The position numbers and the translations under genes were made by a program. From a virus: a stretch of 55,641 nucleotides of DNA. The DNA is taken from positions 1-55,641 of the IMG/VR virus record IMGVR_UViG_3300010885_060050. One strand, written 5' to 3'. This document shows, in pieces, positions 8,432 through 15,571 of this stretch. Under the pieces are notes generated by a model. The model was given only the letters and a program-made list of their open reading frames with translations, was not told where the DNA came from and did no database searches. Within the stretch, counting starts at the first letter, position 1. Each line of letters begins with the position of its first letter.

Positions 8432-9634
8432 ATGCTAGACAAAGTAAAAATAGAAACCGTCCTCAACGAGCTCCTCACGGCTCATAAAGGTTCAACGCAA
8501 CTTCTTTCGTCAAAAACGGTTTTTGAAGTTGGTCGTTCTCATGGTCTTAAGTTCAGAGAAATTGATGAAAACCTAATTAAGCGTGCTCGCAAAGTTGGTC
8601 GTGGAAAACTCGATCTATCTGCAATCTCTGGAAAACCCCAGGAGTCCAGCCAAGTCATGACGAAAAGTCCGGAACCCGAAAAATTTAATTTGGCATGTAC
8701 TGTCTCTTCAGTTACAAATGATGATGTCTTTATTCCAACCATCGATCAAACGTTTGTAAAATGGGGAGAGTATAAAAACATCCAACAAATTATTCAATCT
8801 CGCACTTTCTTTCCGGTCTATATTTCTGGAATGTCTGGAAATGGTAAGACCTTTATGGTTGAACAAGCATGCGCTAAACTAAAGCGTGAATATGTGCGAG
8901 TTCAAATCTCTCCTGAAACTGATGAAGATGATCTTATTGGCGGTTTTCGGCTTGTAAATGGCGAAACCGTTTTCCACAAAGGTCCAGTCATCAAGGCAAT
9001 GGAACGCGGTTGCATTCTTCTTATTGACGAACTTGACCGTGGCTCAAACAAAATTATGTGTCTTCAAGGTGTTCTTGAAGGTAAGCCTGTAATGATCAAG
9101 AAAATTGGTGAAGTAGTTCACCCTGCCCCAGGATTTAACGTCATCGCCACTGCAAACACAAAGGGTCGTGGCTCTGAAGACGGCCGATATAGCGCGGCAA
9201 ACATTATTGATGAAGCCTTTATTGAGCGATTTGTAGCCACGATCGATCAGCCATATCCTCCATTTAAAATTGAACACAGCATTGTGGCAAAACACATGGA
9301 GTCTATGAGTGTTAACGATCCAGAGTTTACTGATAAGCTTGTTGCATGGAGCAACGTGATTCGCAAAACCTATGATGCGGATGGTGTTGATGAACTAATC
9401 TCTACTCGTCGTCTATGTCACATTGTCAAAGCATACAGTATCTTCAATGATCGCCTTACCGCAATCAGTATGTGTATTGCCCGCTTTGAACAAGAGACAC
9501 GCGAAGCTTTCCTTGATCTTTACACGAAAATCGATGTAAACTCAATTAAAGTCAATGAAGATGGTACAGTTGTGACAGACTCAGACTCTCCACAATTGAC
9601 CGCAGCATCTACTGACAACGACGTCCCATTCTAA
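8432..9634 (+). CDS. MoxR/CobS-like AAA+ ATPase
   Basis: 400 aa. Walker A GMSGNGKT lies near residues 132-139, Walker B ILLIDELDRG about 60 residues later, and the sensor region VIATANTKGRG after it. The sequence resembles the CobS-named ATPases of T4-like cyanophages. It probably remodels a substrate together with the upstream VWA/HEVGH protein. Residues 1-65 form a separate N-terminal domain (TVFEVGRSHGLKFREIDENL ... GRGKLDLS) that also occurs as a stand-alone gene at 23378. The C-terminus is acidic, and a 76-nt gap precedes the next gene. Confidence 0.9.
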   Translation: MLDKVKIETVLNELLTAHKGSTQLLSSKTVFEVGRSHGLKFREIDENLIKRARKVGRGKLDLSAISGKPQESSQVMTKSPEPEKFNLACTVSSVTNDDVFIPTIDQTFVKWGEYKNIQQIIQSRTFFPVYISGMSGNGKTFMVEQACAKLKREYVRVQISPETDEDDLIGGFRLVNGETVFHKGPVIKAMERGCILLIDELDRGSNKIMCLQGVLEGKPVMIKKIGEVVHPAPGFNVIATANTKGRGSEDGRYSAANIIDEAFIERFVATIDQPYPPFKIEHSIVAKHMESMSVNDPEFTDKLVAWSNVIRKTYDADGVDELISTRRLCHIVKAYSIFNDRLTAISMCIARFEQETREAFLDLYTKIDVNSIKVNEDGTVVTDSDSPQLTAASTDNDVPF

Positions 9635-9710
9635 ACCCTTTGATGTGTGGTCCTACATCAAACATAAAAACTGGCCAAAACAAAAAAAAGAAAAACAAAA
9701 ATAAACGTAT

Positions 9711-9965
9711 ATGACTAAGAAACAAACACAGAGACTGACCCGCCTTGCTAACGCCATGACACAGGCAGATGCAATTTATTCTTTCCTTCAAGAGGGAAAT
9801 GAATTTTCTGCAGCTGAAGCAAAGCAGAGCGGTATTGCTGATCCTTCGCGCGTGATCAGCAAACTTCGTGCAGAAGGTTTTGCAATCTACCTTAATGATC
9901 GCAAGACCCGTACTGGTGATAAGGTTCGCCGTTATCGCCTTGGAACTCCACGTGCTAATGCGTAA
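9711..9965 (+). CDS. Small helix-turn-helix-like protein
   Basis: 84 aa, basic. The stretch ADAIYSFLQEGNEFSAAEAK followed by GIADPSRVISKLRAEGFAIY and NDRKTRTGDKVRRYRLG has the shape of a winged-helix DNA-binding domain of the kind found in small proteins of T4-like marine phages. It is the last gene before a strong terminator. Regulatory function is an inference from fold shape. Confidence 0.7.
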   Translation: MTKKQTQRLTRLANAMTQADAIYSFLQEGNEFSAAEAKQSGIADPSRVISKLRAEGFAIYLNDRKTRTGDKVRRYRLGTPRANA

Positions 9966-9973
9966 TTCAAATC

Positions 9974-10009
9974 GGCGGGTAGACTCATGTAGAGTCTACC
10001 CGCCTTTTT
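9974..10009 (+). terminator. Rho-independent terminator
   Basis: A perfect 13-bp inverted repeat, GGCGGGTAGACTC / GAGTCTACCCGCC, with loop ATGTA, then five T. It separates the AAA+/HTH unit from the replication operon. Confidence 0.95.
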
Positions 10010-10036
10010 ATGCTTAAATTTTAAAATAAAAATCAC

Positions 10037-10058
10037 TATCAGCTCACAAAAGCTGATA
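10037..10058 (+). promoter_or_regulatory. Inverted repeat upstream of gp45
   Basis: TATCAGCT-cacaaa-AGCTGATA, a perfect 8-bp inverted repeat ending 15 nt before the gp45 ATG and running into an AT-rich TATATAAAAT box. It could be an operator or an RNA hairpin in the leader of the replication operon. Confidence 0.45.
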
Positions 10059-10073
10059 TATAAAATAGCAAAT

Positions 10074-10751
10074 ATGATTAAACTATCCTCACAAACACTT
10101 GACATTCTGAAGAACTTTTCAGGTATCAATTCAAATCTAGTCATTAAGGCTGGAGAACCGCTTGCCACAATTTCTGAAGCAAAAAATATTATGGCAATTG
10201 CCAATATTTCTGAACAGTTTAACAGCAATTTTGGTATTTATGACCTCAACGAATTTATCAGCATGTTTTCACTTATGCAAGATCCTGAACTTGATGTCAC
10301 TGAAAGCAGCATCCTTTTTAAATCTGGAAGAAGCAAAGCATCCTATCGTTTTGCAGATGAGAGTATCTTAACTTCTCCTAAGAGTAAAATTACAATGCCT
10401 CAAACTGATTTGACTGTAAAAATTAGTGGTGAAATGCTGTCACAAGTTCGCAAAGCAGCTGGTGTGCTTGGACACTCTATTCTCGCTATCTCTGGAGAAA
10501 ATGGTGTTGTAACTCTTAATATTGTAGATCCTAAAAACTCTTCAGCAAATAGTTTCTCACTTGTAATTGATGAAGCAAATGCACAAACCGAAACTTTTGA
10601 TCTGCAGTTTATGATTGCAAACCTTAAGGTACTTCCCGGTGACTACACCGTTGATATTGCCTATTCTTCTAAGCTTATTAGTCATTGGAAAAACACATCA
10701 CAAGACGTACAATACTATATTGCTCTCGAAAAAACATCCTCAAATAACTAA
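10074..10751 (+). CDS. 45: Sliding clamp gp45
   Basis: 225 aa, close to T4 gp45 (228 aa). Shared features are the start MIKLSSQTLDILKNFSGINSN, the central IYDLNEFISMFSLM (T4: IYDLNGFLGILSL) and the C-terminal LKVLPGDYTVDIAYSSK ... YYIALE. It forms the trimeric processivity ring for gp43 and, in T4, activates late transcription through gp55. It heads the order 45-orf-dsbA-44-62-orf-regA. Confidence 0.93.
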   Translation: MIKLSSQTLDILKNFSGINSNLVIKAGEPLATISEAKNIMAIANISEQFNSNFGIYDLNEFISMFSLMQDPELDVTESSILFKSGRSKASYRFADESILTSPKSKITMPQTDLTVKISGEMLSQVRKAAGVLGHSILAISGENGVVTLNIVDPKNSSANSFSLVIDEANAQTETFDLQFMIANLKVLPGDYTVDIAYSSKLISHWKNTSQDVQYYIALEKTSSNN

Positions 10752-10757
10752 AAAAAT

Positions 10758-11024
10758 ATGGAAACAACAACAACAGATACACAACTAAAACTAACGCTAA
10801 ACGATGTTATTCTTATGAGTAACATCATCAATGTCGCCTCTCGTCGTGGAGCATTTGAAGCAAATGAATTTACCATTGTTGGTAATCTACACGAAAAACT
10901 AGTAGCTCTTATTCCAAAAGAAGAGCCGGTTGAAGAGTCTACTGCAGAATCTACAAACACCTCTGCAGATGATGACGGACAAATTCAATTTGAATTTGTC
11001 CAAGGCGTTGATGCCACAAACTAA
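10758..11024 (+). CDS. Conserved small protein of the replication operon
   Basis: 88 aa, located 6 nt after gp45. The core LTLNDVILMSNIINVASRRG followed by AFEANEFTIVGNLHEKLVALI resembles a small protein found beside gp45/gp44 in T4-like aquatic phages. The C-terminus is an acidic Ser/Thr/Glu tail. Function unknown; position suggests a replication accessory role. Confidence 0.75.
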   Translation: METTTTDTQLKLTLNDVILMSNIINVASRRGAFEANEFTIVGNLHEKLVALIPKEEPVEESTAESTNTSADDDGQIQFEFVQGVDATN

Positions 11025-11042
11025 ACCTCACACAAATATATT

Positions 11043-11297
11043 ATGATTGACTTGACAGACCCTAAAACACAAAAAGAACTGCGTGATGCAGTAAAAGAAA
11101 TTAGCATTCAACTTGCACAAATGGATGATTGCCGAGATCAAATTAAAGAAATTATTAATGCATCAGCTGATGCCTTTAATTTGCCAAAGCCATTGATTCG
11201 CAAAGTGTCAAGACTATACCATAAGAAAAACGCAGCACAATTCGAAAATGAAGCGGCTGAGATTAAAAATGTGTACAAGCATATTACTTTGGTATAA
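11043..11297 (+). CDS. dsbA: Double-stranded DNA binding protein DsbA
   Basis: 84 aa versus 89 aa in T4. The C-terminal SRLYHKKNAAQFENEAAEIKNVY aligns with T4 DsbA ALYHKDNRDVFEAETEEVVELY, and the N-terminal region has the same LAQMDDCRDQIKEI helix. T4 DsbA binds double-stranded DNA and stimulates late transcription. Assignment is by remembered alignment. Confidence 0.75.
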   Translation: MIDLTDPKTQKELRDAVKEISIQLAQMDDCRDQIKEIINASADAFNLPKPLIRKVSRLYHKKNAAQFENEAAEIKNVYKHITLV

Positions 11298-11306
11298 GAT
11301 TGACCT

Positions 11307-12254
11307 ATGAAGACAGACGAATATTTGTGGTGCGAAAAATACCGCCCCCGCACAATTGATGAATGCATCTTGCCAAGTGAGTTAAAGTCTACCTTTAACG
11401 AGCTTGTGCAGGGTGGGCAACTTCCAAACTTGTTGCTCTCAGGAACAGCAGGACTTGGAAAAACTACGGTTGCAAAGGCGTTATGCAATATGCTGGGACT
11501 TGATTATATCCTAATCAACGGTTCTGAAGAGAGTGGAATCGATGTATTGCGAAATAAGATTAAGCAGTTTGCAAGCACAGTATCGCTGTCTGGTGGTTAT
11601 AAGGTAGTCATTCTTGATGAGGCTGACTACCTTAATCCACAAAGTACACAACCTGCGCTGCGTGGTTTTATTGAAGAGTTTAGCAACAACTGCCGATTTA
11701 TTCTTACATGCAATTTCAAGAATCGTATTATTAGTCCATTGCATTCACGATGTTCAGTAATTGAATTTAATACGACTAAAAAATCTTTGGCATCTCTTGC
11801 TGGAGACTTTATGAAACGTCTGACCTTTATTCTTAAAACTGAAGGAATTAAATACACTGATAAAACTATTGCTGAATTAATTATTCGTTATGCTCCTGAC
11901 TGGAGACGAGTCATCAATGAATGTCAACGTTACAGCACGAGTGGAGAAATTCCAACAGCAATTCTTGTTGGCATGAGCGATGAAAACATTGCAGAACTTG
12001 CAAACTATTTAAAGTCAAAAGATTTTAAGAGTATGCGAAATTGGGTTGTCAATAATAGTAGTCTTGACAGCAGTGTTGTATTTAGAAAAATCTATGACAG
12101 TCTCTATGACATTGCATTGCCAGCATCTATTCCTTCTGCAGTTCTTATTCTTGCAGACTATAGTTATAAAGCAGCATTTGTAAGTGACAGAGAACTTAAT
12201 ATGGTTGCATGTTTAACTGAACTTATGGGAAATGTCGAATGGACGAAAAAGTAA
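11307..12254 (+). CDS. 44: Clamp loader ATPase gp44
   Basis: 315 aa AAA+ protein. It opens with YLWCEKYRPRTIDECILP, has Walker A SGTAGLGKT at 45-53, a DEAD box at 104-107 and the SRC motif at 147-149. The arginine finger and lid are family-like. It loads gp45 with gp62, whose gene overlaps by 16 nt. The length matches T4 gp44 (319 aa). Confidence 0.95.
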   Translation: MKTDEYLWCEKYRPRTIDECILPSELKSTFNELVQGGQLPNLLLSGTAGLGKTTVAKALCNMLGLDYILINGSEESGIDVLRNKIKQFASTVSLSGGYKVVILDEADYLNPQSTQPALRGFIEEFSNNCRFILTCNFKNRIISPLHSRCSVIEFNTTKKSLASLAGDFMKRLTFILKTEGIKYTDKTIAELIIRYAPDWRRVINECQRYSTSGEIPTAILVGMSDENIAELANYLKSKDFKSMRNWVVNNSSLDSSVVFRKIYDSLYDIALPASIPSAVLILADYSYKAAFVSDRELNMVACLTELMGNVEWTKK

Positions 12255-12679
12255 AAAAATTATCGCCATTTGATTTTATCAACTCCATTAACAGTGGAGC
12301 CGTTGGTGAAAATTTAATGGAAGACTGCACTGCTGATACGAGTGAATCACTTCCAGATCAAGGTCGTGCTGATAAACAATATGTCCCATTTATCGTTAAT
12401 CGTGGATTGTCATATTTTCAAGACACTGTCTTGTTTGCAAATGAAATGAATATACATTGCAGTCTACCTGCTAAAATGCAATATGACTTTTTAAAATTGG
12501 CGATTCGACCTCGTAAACGCTTTAGTAAATGGGGTAAACGACAAGATGATGGAGAACACATCTCGTATATTATGAAGGAGTATCAATACAGTTCAGAGGC
12601 AGCACGAAATGTGTTGCATCTGTTTTCTCAACAACAATTACAAACATTAAAGAAAAAATATGACACAGGAGGAAAATAA
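12239..12679 (+). CDS. 62: Clamp loader small subunit gp62
   Basis: 146 aa. The conserved elements are SPFDFINSINSG at the start, YVPFIVNRGLSYFQDTVLFANEMN, and the basic RPRKRFSKWGKRQDD. The form is closer to gp62 of T4-like aquatic phages than to the longer T4 protein (187 aa). It is the stator subunit of the gp44/62 loader. It overlaps gp44 by 16 nt and the next ORF by 20 nt. Confidence 0.92.
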   Translation: MDEKVKKLSPFDFINSINSGAVGENLMEDCTADTSESLPDQGRADKQYVPFIVNRGLSYFQDTVLFANEMNIHCSLPAKMQYDFLKLAIRPRKRFSKWGKRQDDGEHISYIMKEYQYSSEAARNVLHLFSQQQLQTLKKKYDTGGK

Positions 12680-12872
12680 CATAATTGAGGCTGAAGTAGT
12701 TGAATCTAGTGTAATTGATCCAATGAAAATTACAATTGATCCACGAAAAGTTTTGATGCGAATGTTGGCTCGTGGATGGAGAACACAATCTACAAAGAAA
12801 AACTTGTCTCCAAATCGCGTTGAGAAGCGTAGAAAACGCAACAAACAGACAAAGAAGAGTCGCCGGCGATAG
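12660..12872 (+). CDS. Small basic protein between gp62 and regA
   Basis: 70 aa with an acidic N-terminus and a very basic C-terminus (NRVEKRRKRNKQTKKSRRR), overlapping the end of gp62. The basic tail suggests nucleic-acid binding. No family recognised. Confidence 0.6.
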   Translation: MTQEENNIIEAEVVESSVIDPMKITIDPRKVLMRMLARGWRTQSTKKNLSPNRVEKRRKRNKQTKKSRRR

Positions 12873-12891
12873 ACGCGTAATGTTGGTATAT

Positions 12892-12899
12892 TATAAATA
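12892..12899 (+). promoter_or_regulatory. T4-type late promoter octamer
   Basis: TATAAATA 17 nt upstream of the regA ATG, giving a possible late start for regA and the following gene. Confidence 0.6.
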
Positions 12900-12916
12900 C
12901 ATAGTATATCAATATT

Positions 12917-13354
12917 ATGAGCAACTTATATTTGGACAATGACATTGTCGATTGGACACCATCTCAAATGCTTGAGGTGTATCTTGCCGACCCCGATGAT
13001 TTTTTAAAGGTTAAAGAGACACTTTCTCGCATTGGTGTGTGTTCAAAACGCGATGGCAATACTCTTTTCCAAAGTTGTCATATTCTTCATAAACAAGGGC
13101 GTTACTTTATAGTTCATTTTAAAGAACTCTTTATGTTAGATGGAAAACCATCTACATTTACATATGAAGATCAGTGCAGACGTAACACAATTGCAACCCT
13201 ACTTTCAGATTGGAATTTACTTTCACTTGCAAATCGAGCAGCTATAAACGGCACGTCTTCACTAAAACAAATAAAAATTATTTCTCATAGTGATAAACCG
13301 AATTGGAATTTACAGTCAAAATATAGCATTGGAAATGTAAATAAAAAAGCATGA
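12917..13354 (+). CDS. regA: Translational repressor RegA
   Basis: 145 aa (T4: 122). The segment DFLKVKETLSRIGVCSKRDG then LFQSCHILHKQGRYFIVHFKE is nearly the T4 RegA sequence, and WNLLSL ... WNLQSKYSIGN matches its end. RegA binds around the start codons of early mRNAs and blocks initiation, controlling itself and replication genes. The N-terminus is about 20 residues longer than T4. It overlaps the next gene by 4 nt. Confidence 0.93.
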   Translation: MSNLYLDNDIVDWTPSQMLEVYLADPDDFLKVKETLSRIGVCSKRDGNTLFQSCHILHKQGRYFIVHFKELFMLDGKPSTFTYEDQCRRNTIATLLSDWNLLSLANRAAINGTSSLKQIKIISHSDKPNWNLQSKYSIGNVNKKA

Positions 13355-14037
13355 AATCCTATATAGAATACAATCAAGATTCCCTGCAAGAAGAGGCTGA
13401 TTATTATTCAGCACTCCAAATTATTGAGTCTGGATATGCTCTAAATGAAGGAATCTTGGATAGACTCACGTCTGGAGTAAAGTCTAAACTTGACTTTATA
13501 AAGTCTATTGCAAGTTATGCACAGATGAAGCTTGAGGATATAGTCACACTCTTTAAAGACAGCCGAGTATTTAAGTTTTTCAATGCTATACGTTTTAATT
13601 TGGCAAACTTATGGAAGTTTGTAAAAACCGGTTTGGATGCATACACAAAGATTCAAAGAGCAATTGCTGAATATATTTCAAAAACAAAAGTAGGAAAGTG
13701 GACAACTGAAGCACTTGCTGGTCTGGATAAATTTCTACAATCACATCCTGTAGTTGGCCGTATTGGAGGAGTTGCTGTAGCTGGTATGCTACTCTATATT
13801 TGGATGAATATGTCATTTACTGGAGACTTTAATTATGACTTTGATTTTGCTGATATTTTAGCTGCAATAGGTGGTAAATATTCCCTTGCAACTCTATTTG
13901 GTGGAGCTGATGGCACACGAATGCTGTTACTCTTTGCAACTGGTATGATTGGTTTAACCTTCCCATGGCCTGGGCCTACACACGTAAAGTTTGTAGTTGC
14001 ACTCATAAATGGTTTACGTAAACTAGTAAAACAATAA
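13351..14037 (+). CDS. Predicted membrane protein, late unit
   Basis: 228 aa. The N-terminal 30 residues are acidic (SYIEYNQDSLQEEADYYSAL). Amphipathic helices follow, then a transmembrane segment VGRIGGVAVAGMLLYIWMNM (about 135-155) and a second hydrophobic stretch LLLFATGMIGLTFPWPG near 195. The acidic N-terminus faintly recalls T4 head-targeting leaders. It is coupled to regA by a 4-nt overlap. Function unknown. Confidence 0.75.
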   Translation: MKSYIEYNQDSLQEEADYYSALQIIESGYALNEGILDRLTSGVKSKLDFIKSIASYAQMKLEDIVTLFKDSRVFKFFNAIRFNLANLWKFVKTGLDAYTKIQRAIAEYISKTKVGKWTTEALAGLDKFLQSHPVVGRIGGVAVAGMLLYIWMNMSFTGDFNYDFDFADILAAIGGKYSLATLFGGADGTRMLLLFATGMIGLTFPWPGPTHVKFVVALINGLRKLVKQ

Positions 14038-14073
14038 ACTCCGCAATATTTCTCATTTTGAGAAATGAATCTA

Positions 14074-14081
14074 TATAAATA
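14074..14081 (+). promoter_or_regulatory. T4-type late promoter octamer
   Basis: TATAAATA ending 6 nt before the ATG of the Ntn-hydrolase gene (14088). Predicted transcript start is at or within 1-2 nt of the start codon. Confidence 0.75.
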
Positions 14082-14087
14082 TATTAT

Positions 14088-15002
14088 ATGTGTGTAGTCG
14101 CAGTCAAGTACATCAAAAAATATGGTTGGGTCGGTGCAAAAAACCGAGATCGCAATTATTCTACCTCAATTAAGGTAGTAAACTCAAACCGTGATGGCAT
14201 ACAACGCCTCTTTATTGATGATCAAACAACACGCTGGACTGAAGGTGTTAATGAATATGGCCTGTCAATTATCTCTGCATCTTTTAGTGTAAAGAGCGAT
14301 GAGAAAGAAGGCGAAAAGGTGATGTCAAAAGACAAGAAAAAGAAAGCAATTGTAAGTCCAGACGGGCTCGCAATTCGTAATGCACTTCGTCGCAAAACTC
14401 CAAAAGAGGCTGCGCAATATCTTATTGAAAAAGAACTTGCTGGGGCAACATTTATCTTTAATCCTGAAAAGTGTTACCTTCTTGAAGGTGGATTTACTGT
14501 TAAAAAGGATGATGCTACAGTTGAAAACCCACGTAAGTACATCTACAACCTTAAAGAAATAACACAAGACGAAGATCACTGTGTTCGTACAAATCATGGC
14601 ATTGACTTAAAGATGCTTGGATATAGCGCAAAGGCATCTGATCCGCATCTTCAAGCTGCACGCAAAAGTTCAGAGACGCGTTGGGAAATTGTAAACAACT
14701 ATCTTCGCGATAATGTAATTAATGACCCACATGAATTTCTTGAGGCTATGTCTCAAAAACCAAACAAGGATAAGTTTATGAATCCAATTCGTACTGGAGA
14801 CATTAAAAAAGCTGAGATGGTTACAACAGGCCAACTCTTACTTGTTGCAAAAGAGCGTACACTTCATTATCGTCCTATATATTCCGCTGTAGAGTTTGAC
14901 TATAAAAAATTAAACTCTGAAGAGGCCAAAACATTCTTTGAAATTATTTCTAGTAGAAAATTACTTTCTTTCAAAGAATATGTGCTGCCCGAATATAAAT
15001 AA
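14088..15002 (+). CDS. Ntn-hydrolase / acyltransferase-like protein (C45 or choloylglycine-hydrolase type)
   Basis: 304 aa. It begins Met-Cys (MCVVAVKY), so removal of Met would expose a Cys nucleophile. It then has GAKNRDRNY (N19-R20-D21), the pattern seen in N-terminal nucleophile hydrolases such as penicillin V acylase and acyl-CoA:IPN acyltransferase-like proteins. Later family-like elements are GLSIISASF, the NALRRKTPKEAAQYL helix, and RTNHGID. A late promoter places synthesis late in infection. The substrate is unknown; peptide or amide hydrolysis, perhaps of cell-wall or signal molecules, is inference. Confidence 0.75.
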   Translation: MCVVAVKYIKKYGWVGAKNRDRNYSTSIKVVNSNRDGIQRLFIDDQTTRWTEGVNEYGLSIISASFSVKSDEKEGEKVMSKDKKKKAIVSPDGLAIRNALRRKTPKEAAQYLIEKELAGATFIFNPEKCYLLEGGFTVKKDDATVENPRKYIYNLKEITQDEDHCVRTNHGIDLKMLGYSAKASDPHLQAARKSSETRWEIVNNYLRDNVINDPHEFLEAMSQKPNKDKFMNPIRTGDIKKAEMVTTGQLLLVAKERTLHYRPIYSAVEFDYKKLNSEEAKTFFEIISSRKLLSFKEYVLPEYK

Positions 15003-15090
15003 ATTTGTGTAGCCATGGTGGTTGCACCAACAGATGCCAGAATTGGGTCTGTTGTATACAAATAAAACTCGCTTAATAGGAGAAACGAAA

Positions 15091-15492
15091 ATGAAAATAA
15101 ATACATACACGCCGTTTGGCATTGGGTTTGATCAACTCTTTAATGAGTTTGATCTGCGTCATAAAGAAAACAGTAATGTTTATCCACCACATAACGTGGT
15201 AAAACTAACAGATGACTCATATGTTATTGAGCTTGCTGTTGCCGGGTTCTGTCAGTCAGAGCTAAACATTGAAACAGTAGAGCATTCGTTGGTAATTACC
15301 GGCGAAAAAGCTGAAAAGGATGAACGAGAATATTCTCATAAGGGAATTAGTGCTCGCAAATTCACACGACGCTTTACATTGGCAGAGTATGTCCATGTAA
15401 GTGAGGCTTCTCTACAAAATGGAATCTTGAGTATTTCACTCGATAGAATAATTCCTGAAGAGAAAAAACCTCGCACAATTGCGATAAAATAA
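15091..15492 (+). CDS. hsp20: Small heat-shock protein Hsp20
   Basis: 133 aa alpha-crystallin domain protein. It opens FGIGFDQLFNEF, has the beta-sandwich with YVIELAVAGFCQSELNIE, LVITGEKAE and ISARKFTRRFTL, and ends with the conserved A-x-x-x-G-I-L form SLQNGILSISL. It is typical of T4-like phages of aquatic bacteria, where it sits near the polymerase and is thought to assist folding or assembly. The start at 15091 is chosen because AGGAG lies 8 nt upstream, a rare Shine-Dalgarno in this window; a longer frame from 15022 lacks one. Confidence 0.93.
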   Translation: MKINTYTPFGIGFDQLFNEFDLRHKENSNVYPPHNVVKLTDDSYVIELAVAGFCQSELNIETVEHSLVITGEKAEKDEREYSHKGISARKFTRRFTLAEYVHVSEASLQNGILSISLDRIIPEEKKPRTIAIK

Positions 15493-15520
15493 TACCCGCA
15501 ATTTAAAAAACTAAATCAAA

Positions 15521-15550
15521 CTGGTAAAGATTTGTGTACATCTTTACCAG
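15521..15550 (+). promoter_or_regulatory. Perfect 10-bp inverted repeat over the gp43 promoter
   Basis: CTGGTAAAGA (15521-15530) and TCTTTACCAG (15541-15550) enclose a 10-nt loop that contains the -35 hexamer TGTACA. As RNA it is a strong hairpin that could end hsp20 transcription; as DNA it is a symmetrical operator. Confidence 0.65.
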
Positions 15551-15563
15551 TTTGTGTTATAAT
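15535..15563 (+). promoter_or_regulatory. Sigma70-like promoter for gp43
   Basis: TGTACA 15535-15540, a 17-nt spacer, TATAAT 15558-15563. The gp43 ATG at 15572 follows after 8 nt, so the mRNA should be leaderless or nearly so. Confidence 0.8.
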
Positions 15564-15571
15564 ATGCTAAC

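Noticed and set aside
8432-9634. Cobaltochelatase subunit CobS for cobalamin synthesis
   Set aside because: The sequence is a MoxR/CobS-type ATPase, but no other cobalamin gene is present. The VWA partner carries a protease-like motif, so a chelatase role is not supported.
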